From positions 40,942,683-41,006,682 of the forward strand of contig JASXTE010000002.1 of assembly GCA_030280995.1 (NCBI GenBank): 64,000 nt of DNA. The letters run 5' to 3'. The stretch's first letter is position 1, and each line of letters opens with the position of its first letter. This DNA is from Hemileia vastatrix (taxonomy: Eukaryota; Basidiomycota; Pucciniomycetes; Pucciniales; Zaghouaniaceae). This document shows positions 34,464-45,540 of the stretch, piece by piece. Made by a program: the position numbers and the translations under genes. Under the pieces are notes generated by a model. The model was not told where the DNA came from, did not search any database, and was given only the letters and a program-made list of their open reading frames with translations.

Positions 34464-36374
34464 ATGGATAGTTTATTAACTGAAATAAATACTGCTTCTT
34501 TTGGTGATCAATTAACTAGTGAGCAGAAGGATTCTATAATTGCCTCGATTACCTCTTTTCCTATGGCTTTTTCTCATGGTTCTCATGTCCTAGGAGTTGT
34601 TAAGGATGAAATGAAAATTACCTTATCCTGTAACTTGAGTGATATTCCTCCTAGTCTTAAGAAAAAACCATATCCTGCTTCTCCAACAAAAAGAAAGGAT
34701 ATTGAAGATAATATTTCTACCTTATTAAACATGAATATAATTGAGAAAGTGGATGTCACCCCAAAATATTGTGTCATATCCCCAGTCTTGATTTCTTATG
34801 AAAAAGATAAGGCTAGATTATGTGGAGATTACAGAGCATTAAACACTTATACTGTGGATGATATTTATCCTTTGCCCAGAATTAATTCAATTCATGCTAC
34901 CTTACAGGGTGCAAAATTTATTAGTTGTCTGGATGGCAATAAAGGTTATCATCAAATTCCTGTTGAGAAAAATTCACAAAATTTTTTACTAATTGCTACT
35001 CATATGGGAATATATAAGTATGTTAGGATGCCATTTGGCCCTAAAAATGCTCCTTCAGTTTTTCAAAAAGTAATGGATAACACTTTCCATCAAGAAATAA
35101 TTGAAGGATGGCTCATGGTTTATATTGATGAAATTGTAATTTTTTCTAAAACTTTTGATGAACATATGATTCACTTAAATAGAGTTTTCCAAAAAATGGA
35201 TGAAATCAATATGACCTTGTCCTTAAAAAAGTGTAAATTTGGTTTTCAATCTTTGAAAGTCCTTGGCCATGTTGTATCAGGCTTACAAATTTGTGTAGAC
35301 AAAAACAAAGTTGCTGCCATTCAAAATGTGAAAGCACCAACTTCTGTAAGAGAAATCCAAAGTTTTTTGGGTATGTGTGGCTATTATAGACAATATATTA
35401 AAAATTATCAGGTCATAGCCTTGCCTCTTACAAAACTGACCAGAAAAGATGTTGCCTTTCTCTGGAATAATGACTGTCAAAAAGCTTTTGATAAATTAAA
35501 AAGTTGCTTAATGACAGCCCCTATATTGGCTCTTCCAGATTTCAACAAACCTTTTGTCCTATACACAGATGCTAGCTTTGTTGGTCTGGGTGCTGCCCTT
35601 CACCAAAAACAAATTATTAATGATAAATCCTCAGAGGTTGTAATTTGTAATATTTCAAGAACCTTAAGAAATAGTGAATTGAAATATGGTGCCACTCAAT
35701 TAGAGTGCTTAGGAGTTGTTTGGGCTCTTGAAAAACTTCATTACTACCTAGATGACCAGAAGTTTGAACTGGTAACTGACTGTAGTGCTGTGAAGTCCCT
35801 CTTAAACCTGAAGACACCAAATAGACATATGTTTAGGTGGCAACTGGCTGTTTAAGAGTACAGGGGAAGAATGACAATTATCCATAGAGCTGGAAATGTT
35901 CACTCCAATGTTGATATGCTGTCAAGACTACCCCTACCTAATAATGACTCCAATCCTGCCTATGTCCCTGAGGATGATAACATTCACATTTATGGTATAT
36001 ATATTGTGGACATGGAGGAAGAATTGTTGCAATTAATTCTGGATTCATATGAAAAAGATTCTGATTTGAATAAATTGGTTACTATCTTGAATGATCCAAA
36101 GAATGCTTCAATTCAAGCATTAATAAAAACTCTCCCTCCAAAGTACCAAACTGCTTTGACTAAAGGAAAGTTTTCAATTGATGATGGTTATATTTATTAC
36201 AGGAGAAAACTTACTAATGTAATTGTTATTTCTCCTTCAATGAAAGAAATGATTTTAAAATTATGTCATGATGACATATTAGCTGGTCATTTTGAACTAG
36301 AAAAAACTATGGTCAGGATTAAAAACACTGCATGGTGGGCTAATATGTCTGAAGACACAAAATTATATGTTTAA
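34464..36374 (+). pseudogene. Gypsy-C reverse transcriptase and RNase H
   Basis: RT carries YCVISPVLISYEKDKARLCG, DYRALNTYTVDDIYPLPRI, FISCLDGNKGYHQIPVEKNS and RMPFGPKNAPSVFQKVMD. The catalytic box reads VYIDEIVIFSK (about 35120-35152), where YIDD is required and present in Gypsy-B. RNase H has FVLYTDASFVGLGAALHQKQ, TQLECLGVVWALEKLHYYL and LVTDCSAVKSLLN. A TAA at 35853 interrupts just after FRWQLAV, and coding resumes (TIIHRAGNVHSNVDMLSRLP) to a TAA at 36372. The loss of the second catalytic Asp is a single-base change. Confidence 0.9.
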
Positions 36375-36378
36375 TCTT

Positions 36379-37562
36379 GTGATTCTTGCCAAAAATCTAA
36401 AAGATTGACTGGTATAAGAGCAGGATTAATGTAACATATTGAAGCACCTGATGCTCCTTGGCAAATCATTAATATGGATTTTGTCACTGGTCTTCCTGTA
36501 GCAGGGAAAGACAGTTATAATTCTTGCTGGGTTATAGTGGACAGATTCACTAAAATGTGTAAATTCATTCCTACCCACAAAGATGTTTCCACCAAAGATT
36601 TAGCCTTTTTGTGGTGGTCACATATGTTTAATATTGTTGGATTTCCAAAAGCCATCATATCTGATAGAGACCCAAAGTTTACTTCTGAATTTTTGATGTC
36701 TTTGATGGATATATGTGGTTGTGAGTTGAAATTATCCACTGCCCACCATCCTCAAACTGATGGACTGGCTGAAAGGATGATTCAAACCTTGGAAGATATG
36801 ATTAGAAGGTATTTTGCCTTTAGATTAGAATATAAAGACAATGACAGATTTACACATGACTGGGTAACCTTACTTCCAGGTCTTGAATTTGCTTATAATA
36901 GCACTGTTCATTCTTTCACTGAGAAAAAGCCTTTTGAGCTATGGCTAGGTTATGTTCCAATTACTCCTGCTCAAATACTCAATAACAAATTACCAAAGTT
37001 GGAATTACATCTTGGTGTGAAGTCTTTTATCCAAATGCAGCAACTATGCAGAAAACATGCCCAAAGTTGTATTGATAAAGCATTTGAATATGAGAAAAAG
37101 AGATGAGATAAATCCCATAAAGAGCACACTTTTAAGAAGGGTGATGAAGTACTAATATCTACAGTTCACTTCAATTTACAAGGCAATAACAAATTAAAGG
37201 ATCCATTTGTAGGACCATTTGTTGTTAAAAGAATGGTGGGTGATAATGCAGTAGAAGTTATATTGTATTCTCCTTATGACAGAAAACATCCTGTTTTTCC
37301 CATTTCCCTCCTTAAAACTTATACTTCCAACAGTGACTTATTTCCTAAGAGAAGGGGAAGACCCAAGAAAAATCCTCAGGAAGTCACAGAAATTGCAGAA
37401 ATTGATAAAATTCTTAATGACAGAGTTATCACCTCTGAAAAAGGTATTGAATATTTATTGAGATATAAAAATAAATCATCTGAGCATGATAAATGGATAC
37501 CTGGAAAAGAGATTTCTAACATTTCCACTCTATTAAAAAAGTATAAAAAGAAAAAATCTTAG
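36379..37562 (+). pseudogene. Gypsy-C integrase with chromodomain-like end
   Basis: Zinc finger end CDSCQKSKRLTG, then a TAA near 36431. The core domain has NMDFVTGLPVAG, VIVDRFTKMCKFIPTHK (Asp), IISDRDPKFTSEF (Asp) and HHPQTDGLAERMIQTLED (Glu). A TGA at 37104 replaces the Trp of KKRWDK (kept in Gypsy-B). The C-terminal part has GDEVLISTVHFNL, GPFVVKRMVGDNAVEV and a chromodomain-like GIEYLLRYKNKSSEHDKWIP, then a Lys-rich end. All catalytic residues of integrase are present. Confidence 0.9.
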
Positions 37563-37584
37563 CATTTTTTTTATTGTTTTTTTT

Positions 37585-37596
37585 AGAGTGAGGGAG
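37585..37596 (+). promoter_or_regulatory. Gypsy-C polypurine tract
   Basis: AGAGTGAGGGAG directly before the 3' LTR. Primer for plus-strand DNA synthesis. Confidence 0.8.
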
Positions 37597-38707
37597 TGTC
37601 AGCCAGGCTGTACCAGGAGCCCAATAAAACTTATTTTAAGTCATTGGACCTGAAAGAGGGCAAAAATTTATGCTTCTTATGTATATAAATTTATATTTTA
37701 TTGCATAATAAAATTAAGTACAAATTACCTTATTAAATAAAATTAAAATAAGGGTTATATTTATTTTATTATGTTATTAATTATATACTATTAAAATAAA
37801 CATAAATTATATTATATTCTATAAAAATTGGGCGCATTTTTATGTATTTAAATAATTATAAAATAATAATTAATTAATTATAATATTATATTATACTTAT
37901 AAGGCAAAATATTGACTTATAATAATATTAATTAATTATTAGACCCTTATAATAATTTATACATTATTATTCCTGATTTTTGGGCGCTTCTGTGGCTCAA
38001 AATTATGTAATTAAATTTATTAAAACATTTAAACTAATTACATTCTCATATTTTAATCTAAAATAATTACTTATATTAATTGTATGAATTAAAATAGTAA
38101 TAAATTACATTCCACTTTAAAATAGTACTGCATAATACTTATTTTAAATTACATTAGTTATTTTTTATATGTCTTGTACTTATTTATGCCTAATATCCAG
38201 GGGGAATTAATACTGGTGAAATATTGACTACTGCATTTCAACAAATTAGTACATTTTTTATTTTTCACCCCTTACATTTTCTCATTAATTATTGTATTTA
38301 CTCTTGTGGCGCTTCAGAGGGCCCCTTGGCTATATAAGGGCCTTGGGAACCCCCTTCAGCTGCATCACTTACATATTTACCATATACTTACAATTATATA
38401 TTTTTATACACGTATTAAATCTTTTTCTTTTAACTAGTAATACAGTTTAGTTGAAATAAGATAAATAAATACTATATACAAAATCCTAAAGGTTGTGGTA
38501 AGAACATTAAAATATAAAAATTGACTGTTGCGCATTGAATTTAAAAGACTTACATTACAATATCATTAATACTACTCACCCTATATATTATATTTTTTCC
38601 CCTTATTTGCGTCCTTCCCTCCTTTCCTCTTTCCACTCTTTGTCTTATTGTGTCCTTTTCTCTTTTTTCTTCTTTCTTCTTCCACCTTCTAGACGACCAC
38701 GCAGATA
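37597..38707 (+). repeat. Gypsy-C 3' LTR
   Basis: TGTCAGCCAGGCTG ... ACCACGCAGATA, 1,111 bp, then the ATATC duplication. Differences from the 5' LTR are scattered single bases. Confidence 0.95.
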
Positions 38708-38712
38708 ATATC

Positions 38713-39920
38713 CATCTAAAAAATAATTTAATACTCAGAAGGAGCTGTATAGTTTTTATTTAAAACAAGAATGATTTTCTATCAGATTGGTTTAAATATG
38801 AGCCAAAAATGGGACTTATTTTATTACATAATATAGATCTATAGCACTAAGTTTTGAGCTGTTCTTTCTCTATAATAAGAAATAAAATCATATTATAATG
38901 TGTGTAAATAAACATGCTCATTTGTTTAATTTAAAATTTTTCTAAATTTATCTATAGTTTTACTTATTTGCAGAATTTTATGTATTATTCAATATAAATC
39001 TTGTTGATAAAGAAATATACATTTATATAAATTAAAAAATAAAAAATCAAATTTGAAAAAAATAAAAGAAAATCTCACAGTTTAACTTATCTTCAACAAC
39101 AGTCAGAAACAGGATGAAATTGGGAGTTCAATCTATTTTCCATAAAAACTTAGACATATATTTTTTAAAAAGTAGATATATTCATTTTCATCAAGCATAT
39201 TTAGTAATGAAGATAACTCAAAGAGTTTTTCCTGTTACTGAATTAACAATAATTTTTATTTTAAGACATATTATAATTTCTTTTTCTTGAATTAGTAATA
39301 ATTACATCTATTAATTCAGGTATTTAAAAATATTTAAATACAAAAAATCCAGCTAAAAGTTACATATATCTAAAGATTTTATGTTATTATGTTTTTTTAA
39401 TTATATAATTCATGTAAAATATGTTCTGTGCCACACCAAAAGAGCTGGCAGTCAAATTAAAAGGAAAGTGAACTAAACTTATCATTCCCATATTAATGGT
39501 TTATATTTTTATATTGTTTTTTTGTTGAAAATTATTTCTAGAAATTACCAGTATTACTAATTTTATCATCATAGGCATAATGTGTAACCAAATTCCATGA
39601 AATATTTTTTTAGAAATTTTAAGTATTTTTTCACTTCTAATTTTTATATTTCAATGCTTATACTTAAAAATCTAGCATTTATAAAAATTAGACATTACAG
39701 ATGTATTATAAATAAAAAAAGGTGTAAACAAGACCATACACCACAATATACCATCAATGTATGTTTAAAAATTGATACATATTTCTATTTGCACAAGGTT
39801 AGAAATTTATAGCCATAAACCAGTCTTGACACTAAATTAACTACAGCTGTGTCTGTAATTGATAACTCAATTGATAGGTGTACCCTGAGGTTTGTCAAAA
39901 CGTCAGAGTAAAACATCAGT
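38713..39920. other. AT-rich interior of the CACTA-like element, right part
   Basis: No gene supported; the 71-codon frame at 39597-39812 is low-complexity. Near 39880 a segment GTGTACCCTGAGGTTTGTCAAAACGTCAG resembles the second dyad of the 1-7640 satellite. Confidence 0.45.
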
Positions 39921-39929
39921 TTTTGGCCA

Positions 39930-40500
39930 CCTTTTTTTGCCTCCCTCACCACCCCTGCCTACAAATATTTATTCCCTGCACTCTCCACATATTTTAATCC
40001 CTATATATCTCTTCTCTAGCCTTCTTTACTCCCTATCTATATCACACCACCCCTCCTCAGCCCTTTAAAAACCTTTTTCTACCCTCCTTACCCCTCAATA
40101 CTCATTTGGCTACTCCCCAAACCCTCAATTCCCCTTTCACTACACTCCCCACCCCTCCTACCCCTTTAGCTACCCACACCTCAACTCCTACACCTTTGGC
40201 TTCACTCCCCAGCCCACCTGAGCCCATACCACTCATCTCCCTTTTATTCCCCCCTACCCTCTTTCTCTGTACTCCCCACCCTTTTTGCTTTCTATGGAGT
40301 AAAAGGGGTAGAGAGTAGTGGGGAAGTGAGCAAAAGGGATGTAGAGGGATTAAGAGAGATGAATAATGGTATGGAGGGGAAATGAAATGAAAGGGATGGG
40401 AGAGGAAAGTGAGGTTAAAGAAAGAGGGTAATCTGAGAGGGGATGAGTTTTTGATTCATAAGAGGGGAGAGGGTAGGAGCAGAAAGAGAAGGATTTTTCT
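39930..40500. repeat. Strand-switch block: pyrimidine-rich then purine-rich
   Basis: 39930-40280 is C/T-rich on + (CCCTCACCACCCC, CCTACCCC), and 40281-40500 is G/A-rich (GGGGTAGAGAGTAG, GGGATGGGAGAGG), switching around 40285. The two halves are roughly complementary (for example CCCTTTTTGC against GCAAAAGGG). The Pro/Thr-rich frame at 40106-40318 is a product of this composition. Confidence 0.6.
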
Positions 40501-40916
40501 TAAAAAAATGATATGATAGAAAAATAGATGAATTATGTTCAAGGGAATGGAAAGACTGATGACCTGAAATTTTTTTTAAAAAATATAAGACTTCTAGTGA
40601 ATCATAAAATTTTAATGTGTTTCAATCTTAAGAAAACTTCCCCCTTTCATAGTTATATATGCTGAAGATGGAGGAATGTCATTTTTAAAGAATAATAGTA
40701 CCTGTGCATTGATTTTACTTACTGGTAAAAAACTATATATACTTTATTTATAAATTATATGTTTAACTATATTATTCTATTATCAATTTTGAAGATTTTT
40801 TTGCGCTCTACAGATCCTTTGAAGGTTCACAAGATTTGTTGCTATTTAATCATACATAAAGATAAAATATCATATTTTTTTTAATTTTCACTGAAAGTAA
40901 TGTGATGATTAATATC

Positions 40917-41311
40917 ACTACACTATATAGTATTTCTTTAATAATTTCTGAATATACTTAATAATTTAAATATTTAATTGAGCTAAAATATCTGAATGCT
41001 TATGTAAAATGAAGTTTCATTAAATCTAAAATAAGTATTATTTTTTTTGAAATAATAAAAAAAGCACTGTTTTTTAAAAAAAATCTTATGTGCTTACCAG
41101 CCTGTTTTAGCTATGGGGTGTGCTGATTTCAGCCTTATATCAAAAAAGCATATTGTTCAGATTTTAAAAAAATTTCAAGTAATGAATTCATTGGCTTCAA
41201 TGATAATTCAACTATGATTCACCCTGAATTCAACAAAATTTCACCCTTGTTTCTTGGATTGTTGATGGGAAGCTCAATTAATACTCAATTTGTGATGAAT
41301 TAGGGTACAAG
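40917..41311. other. AT-rich sequence before the right CACTA-like end
   Basis: Contains CACTACACTATATAG at 40918, which resembles the start of a TIR. A nested MITE copy sharing the right end is possible but not demonstrated. Confidence 0.3.
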
Positions 41312-41357
41312 GTTGCGGACTTGCTGGCAAGTCCGCCCCCCATATTTTGTGGTGAAG

Positions 41358-42458
41358 GTACCTTTTCATAGGAATTGTGGGTTGCTTCAACTACTTCCAG
41401 CCCCCTCTAAGTCTTGGGAATCAATTTCGATGTATTTCATTTCTCAATTACCTCCATCAGATAATTTTGATAGTATACTAGTTGTAGTTGATAGACTTTC
41501 TAAAATGTCTATCTTCATTAAAACTGTTACTACTGCGACAGCAGAGGATTTAGCAAAATTATTTATAGAACAAGTATTCTCTAAACATGGCATACATAAT
41601 GATATTATTTCAGATAGAGGCTCTTTTTTTGGTTCTACTTTCTGGACTCAATTATGTTGACAATTAAATATTACAATGAATATTTCTACTGCTTATTATC
41701 TTCAAACTGATGGGAAAGCTGAAAGAGTCAATCAAATCCTCAAAAAATATCTTTGAATTTATGTTAATTATCAACAAGACAATTGGACCACATGGTTACC
41801 ATTGGCCAAATTTGCCTACAACAACTCAACCCATTCTTTGAAAAAACAATCTCCCTTTGAAACTATCTATGGAAAACATCCTCAATTCAATCTGATTTAT
41901 GTAGGAGTAAATCATCCTACTGAAAATTATCTTTGAAAAATTTCATGACTTCAAGGCAAACTTCAATCTAACCTGGAATCTGTGAATAGAATGTATAAGG
42001 AAGAGGCCAATAAACATTGACAATCTGCTCCACTCTTTAAAAAAGGTGATAAAGTATGGCTTGATGCAAAAAATATTTGAATAACTTGACCATCTAGGAA
42101 ACTATCTGAGAAATGCTTGGGTCCATTTGAAATTGATCCTGAAATTTCTATAAATGCATTTTGATTCATGCTACCTCCAAAGTGGAGATCTTTTCATCTT
42201 GTTTTTCACATATATCTCTTGGAACTAGCTTGAGAAATATACCCAGGTAAGAACTATCCTCCTCTTGAACCTGTTGAAGTAGAAGATAATCAAGAGTGGG
42301 AAGTAAGCTGGATTCTTGATTCAAGAAGGTGAAAGGGGAAACTTCAATATCTCATGGAATGGGAAGGCTACCTTGATGACACAAATAAAAAATCCTGGGT
42401 ACCAGCTTTTAAATTTTCTAATGCTCCTGAACTTATAAAATCTTTTCATTTAAAATAG
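41358..42458 (+). pseudogene. Gypsy-A pol part 3: integrase core and chromodomain
   Basis: Resumes right after the AAG duplication with VPFHRNCGLLQLLPAPSKSWES, matching APCHRKLGLLQPLPIPSKPWES of Gypsy-D. The integrase core keeps VVVDRLSKMSIF (first Asp), SDRGSFFGSTFW (second Asp) and QTDGKAERVNQIL (Glu). The C-terminal part has GPFEIDPEIS, LPPKWRSFH and a chromodomain with WEVSWILDSR, LQYLMEWEGYLDD and KSWVPA, ending TTTAAAATAG at 42458. About eight in-frame stops occur. Chromodomains of this class direct insertion to heterochromatin. Confidence 0.88.
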
Positions 42459-42479
42459 CCATCAAAACCTACACCTTGA

Positions 42480-43150
42480 AAAAAAATTTCTTTTATTTCT
42501 CTCTTTCTTTCTTTGTTTCTTTTCTTTTCTCAAACTTAAAATATTAAATCCTTAAAATCTCTATCAAATTTAATATGTATTTGTAAAACTAAAACTTCAT
42601 ATTCATTGGTATCTTAATATTTCTTTTTAACTATTTTCCAATTTTTTTTAGTTCTGTATATTTCTTTAAGAAAAATTTAAAAATTTACTAAAATTAAAAT
42701 AAAATAAAATAATCTAAAATAGAAATAAATTAAAATTAGAATCTAATTAAAACATATACTAAAATAACTTTATTTTTTCTCTCTAAAATTTATTTCATAC
42801 TACATTTTCTCTAAAATCTTTTCTCAACCTTCAAAATCTTTTATGTTTTCTTTATTTTCTGTTTCCTTAAAACTCAAACTATCAAAACACTCAAATATTA
42901 AAAAAAACTTCCTCAAACAATCAACCTCAAATAAAATTTCTTTTCAAATTCTAATTTTTTTTCTTTCTTTTTTTTCCTTTTTCTTTCTTTTCTTGAAATT
43001 TTCTTTCTTAAATAAAATTTTTTCTTTCTTTTCATCTCTTCACACAATAGATCAAAAACAAATGACAAAATAAAATAATATTCAAGATAAAACTATATAC
43101 AAAATAAAACTTTCATTTCTTCTTTAATTTTTTTCTCTAAAATATTCTTT
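42480..43150 (+). repeat. Pyrimidine-rich low-complexity spacer of Gypsy-A
   Basis: The stretch between the chromodomain and the antisense gene is dominated by TTTCT and AAATT runs. It is the counterpart of the TTTTA-repeat spacer at 53124-54054 in Gypsy-D (opposite strand). The 76-codon frame at 42843-43073 reflects composition, not a gene. Confidence 0.6.
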
Positions 43151-43163
43151 CTTCTATTTTATT

Positions 43164-44136
43164 TTATATCAAATCCTTCATCTTTTCCATTACTTGACAA
43201 ACTCCTATTTGACTCTTTTCAAAAACCTCATCACCTTCAACAAAGACCACCTCTCCAACATCTAACAATTCTTTGGCTATATCATATGAAGCTGAATCAA
43301 AAATCTTCCCAAGCTCTTCACATTAACCCTTAAAGAATTTCATTCTATGAGATTGACAGGGTTTCTTAGACCATAATTGATCCAAAACTTTGACTGCTGA
43401 ATTAGAGTCCTCAATGTTTGACAGACCACTCTCAATTGGTCTTTCAACTTGTGTGAGAACCTCAGGGATTGGCCCACTGGTTGATGCTATGGGTAACTCT
43501 TCTGTGGTTTCCACTCTCTAAAAAAACAAAAAATTAATTGCCCATCAAATTAATAAAATCTAAATTTATTCACTTACTCCAAACTCAGAATCTACTTTGA
43601 GGAATAAAAGTTTCTTCTCTACCACCTCTACTTCATCCTCATTGTCATCCTTGATGATCAGTTGTTTTTTTTAGATGTGGTGGCTTCATCCACTACTTGC
43701 TCTGAAGTATCCTTGACAACCTTTTCTGAATCATCATCCACAATCCTTTCCTTTCCTGAAGTTACATCTGTAGCCCAATTGGAGATTTCTAACCTCTCCT
43801 CTTGACTCAAATCCACCTCCAATTCATCAAGGGCCAAATTACTGGTGGGAGGCATGTCCCAGATATCTTTGATGACAACCTTCATGTTGGTGATGGACCA
43901 AAATATTTTAGTGGTAAAGTCTCTGCCTTATCATTAAGGGCCAACACATTACACACTACTCAAAGCCATAAACAAAACTTGCACTTCTTGCAAGGACCTT
44001 GTAATTCTGTACTCTCCATGGAAAAATAACCCATGGCCACACAGGCTGTGAAAAGAGTCTTAAGTTGGAAAGTGGGAAGTCCCCCATCAGCTCAGGGGTG
44101 AGGAGGAGTAGGGGAAGGCTCAGTGTGTTCAGGCAT
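43164..44136 (-). pseudogene. Gypsy-A antisense accessory gene, decayed copy
   Basis: A counterpart of the antisense gene of Gypsy-D, on the strand opposite gag-pol. It starts at an ATG at 44134-44136 with a Thr/Pro head (PSPTPPHP), then GPCKKCKFC and a Cys six residues later. An acidic part follows with KDIWDMP-like wording after a shift (43658-43885: MKVVIKDIWDM, SNWATDVTS). The intron lies at 43518-43577 (GTAAGT...TTTTTTTAG) in the same place as in Gypsy-D. Exon 2 carries VLDQLWSKKP, matching TLDQVWSKKP. The end is a TAA at 43164-43166. It has stops at the Lys position of the PTPPHPK motif and elsewhere, one or more frameshifts, and two cluster Cys lost. Homology, order, intron and promoter are shared with Gypsy-D. 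The function is unknown. Confidence 0.75.
43518..43577 (-). other. Intron in Gypsy-A antisense gene
   Basis: 60 nt on the minus strand: donor GTAAGTGAATAA (43577 downward), acceptor GTTTTTTTAG (ending 43518). Its position after an acidic exon-1 end and before a Glu/Val/Thr-rich exon-2 start equals the 54-nt intron at 52722-52775. Confidence 0.7.
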
Positions 44137-44230
44137 TAAATTTAAAATAAATGAAGCTAAATCTAAAAAGGTACAAGAGATGATGGTAAAGTTTTGTAAT
44201 GAAGTATTCCCACACTCAACAGAGCTTTCT

Positions 44231-44237
44231 TTTTATA
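44231..44237 (-). promoter_or_regulatory. TATA box of the Gypsy-A antisense gene
   Basis: Minus strand TATAAAA within ACCCAGGTATAAAAAG, 11 bp outside the 3' LTR edge and about 95 bp before the antisense ATG. Gypsy-D has CCCGGGTATAAAAATTG at the same distance. Confidence 0.6.
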
Positions 44238-44247
44238 CCTGGGTATC

Positions 44248-45303
44248 TTTCACATGCTATGTGACACTTGAAGCAAAAGCACCTCAATTACCCCACCACT
44301 CAAGCTCTAACTCCACTAGCAATGCACAAAAAGAGACCTTGGGGCAATCGCATTCTATTGAGTTCTCAAATCAGCCACATTGTCCAAACCTAAAAAGTAC
44401 ACTAATGGTAAAGACACTTATACTTTTCAATAATGGGCCAGTGCACATAATCTAGCACTAACACTACGCTATTTACGGGGTGGACTTGCTAGCAAGTCCT
44501 CAACCTGAACTCAGATGGAACTCAGATGGAACTCAGACTGAACTCATACTGAACCCATACTGAACTCTACTTGAACACCCACCTAAAACTGTTCTGCTGA
44601 GTGGTGTTCATCCCTGAATGTATGGTTCCTTTCTCAATAGCTCAATGTGTGTTAAATCTGTGGTGAGTTTGGGTCCAAGGTTGCGGACTCGCTAGCAAGT
44701 CCGCCCCCCATAATGTGTGGTGTAAGATCAAGGCAATATTTTAACAGGGGAGTAATTGTGGATCTGAGGGTAAATTAGGAGGTCTGTGAAGTAGGGACAT
44801 GTTAGAAGGGTTATAAGGTTTGATAGCTGGTTAATGGGAACCCCAGTGGATTATATGGGTCTGTGGGTATAGAGTGGCTGGTTGATTAATGGGTAAGTGC
44901 AAGAAGGAATAGGATATTTAAAGGGGGTTAATTTGGCTCAACATTCTTTAGAATTAAATTATAATATATTTGTGATAGTAGTTGAACTCTTATTAGGCTA
45001 TTGTTGTAATTTTCCTTTTCCTACTAATAATCAATTTCATTAAATCCTAAAATATGTAAATCTTTCCCTTTGATAATTAAGTTGCAACCCTTTGTGAGAT
45101 TTACCATAATATTTAGTGTCCTTAACATATACATTTGTTATTCCTTGAAGTTTATCTTGAACCAGTATTAGTTACTTTGATTTATCTTTGAATCACTTCC
45201 TTGAAGTAATCCTCTGTGCTTTGAAGTCATAAATTCTATCATCCTTCTTATATCACCTACATTGGGATCGCCCTTGACCCTGTGCATAGGTTGTCCGGTG
45301 ACA
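44248..45303 (+). repeat. Gypsy-A 3' LTR (with MITE inserted)
   Basis: Starts TTTCACATGCTATGTGACAC and ends TTGTCCGGTGACA, followed by the GATAT duplication. It is 1,056 bp, or about 790 bp once the 261-bp MITE and its TAA duplication are removed, equal to the 5' LTR. Confidence 0.9.
44462..44722. mobile_element. CACTA-like MITE, copy 2
   Basis: 261 bp, from CACTACGCTATTTACGGGG to CCATAATGTGTGGTG, flanked by TAA (44459-44461 and 44723-44725). The 5' LTR of Gypsy-A shows the empty site as AGCACTAAGATCAAGG. It is nearly identical to the copy at 3865-4135, with the same GGACTTGCTAGCAAGTCC dyad and AACTCAGATG repeats. There is no reading frame. Confidence 0.92.
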
Positions 45304-45308
45304 GATAT

Positions 45309-45540
45309 TATAATAGATGATTTAATTTGTAAGAAATAAGGCTTATTAAACCTTTAATATAGAGAGATGAAAATTATAAAACTTTTTATTTAATATACAT
45401 TATTTATCACACATATAAAATTATATAATTAAAAAATATTATTATTGGCTAACTACTTATTACCTTTTGATATTTAGAGAAAATGATATATTGATTTTTA
45501 TTTAATATACGTTATTTATTACACATATAACATTATATAA
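45309..45540. repeat. Tandem ~110-bp duplicates next to the fold-back
   Basis: Two copies of a segment containing TTTATTTAATATAC, ACACATATAA and CTAACTACTTATTACC (about 45387-45494 and 45495-45604), leading into the left arm of the fold-back. Confidence 0.65.

Larger units (their letters stand above)
29349..38707 (+). mobile_element. Gypsy-C: recent Ty3/gypsy element
   Basis: 9,359 bp on +, with two 1,111-bp LTRs (29349-30459 and 37597-38707) that differ at only about a dozen sites by eye. The target duplication is a perfect ATATC (29344-29348 and 38708-38712). It has a long AT-rich leader, gag, a pol in one frame and a polypurine tract at 37585-37596. Despite its youth it is dead: gag is frameshifted, pol has five stops and the RT motif YIDD is YIDE. 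It is closely related to Gypsy-B in coding sequence, and nothing is nested inside it. Confidence 0.95.
27450..41354. mobile_element. CACTA-like element, ~4.5 kb, carrying Gypsy-C
   Basis: The left end CACCACATAACATTTTGGGGG is followed by CTAGCAAGTCCTCAAC and AACTCAGATG-like repeats. The right end is GTTGCGGACTTGCTGGCAAG...CCATATTTTGTGGTG. These are the termini of the small MITEs at 3865 and 44462. The target duplication is AAG (27447-27449 and 41355-41357), and removing the block restores the Gypsy-A integrase frame. Without Gypsy-C it is about 4.5 kb. I found no transposase in the remaining 1.9 and 2.6 kb, so it is non-autonomous or decayed. The interior is extremely AT-rich. Confidence 0.85.
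11827..45303 (+). mobile_element. Gypsy-A: Ty3/gypsy chromovirus, heavily interrupted
   Basis: A Ty3/gypsy element on + with LTRs at 11827-12617 and 44248-45303 and a perfect target duplication GATAT (11822-11826 and 45304-45308). Its coding order (gag, protease, RT, RNase H, integrase, chromodomain, antisense gene) matches Gypsy-D piece by piece. It is broken by Gypsy-B at 16025-27090, a CACTA-like element at 27450-41354 and a MITE at 44462-44722. Removing these leaves about 8.2 kb, close to the 8.4 kb of Gypsy-D. Coding parts carry many stops and are poor in CpG compared with Gypsy-D, which points to greater age. Confidence 0.92.

Noticed and set aside
40106..40318. Pro/Thr-rich 70-codon ORF
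   Set aside because: Follows from the C/T-rich composition of the strand; no second copy or flanking gene signals.
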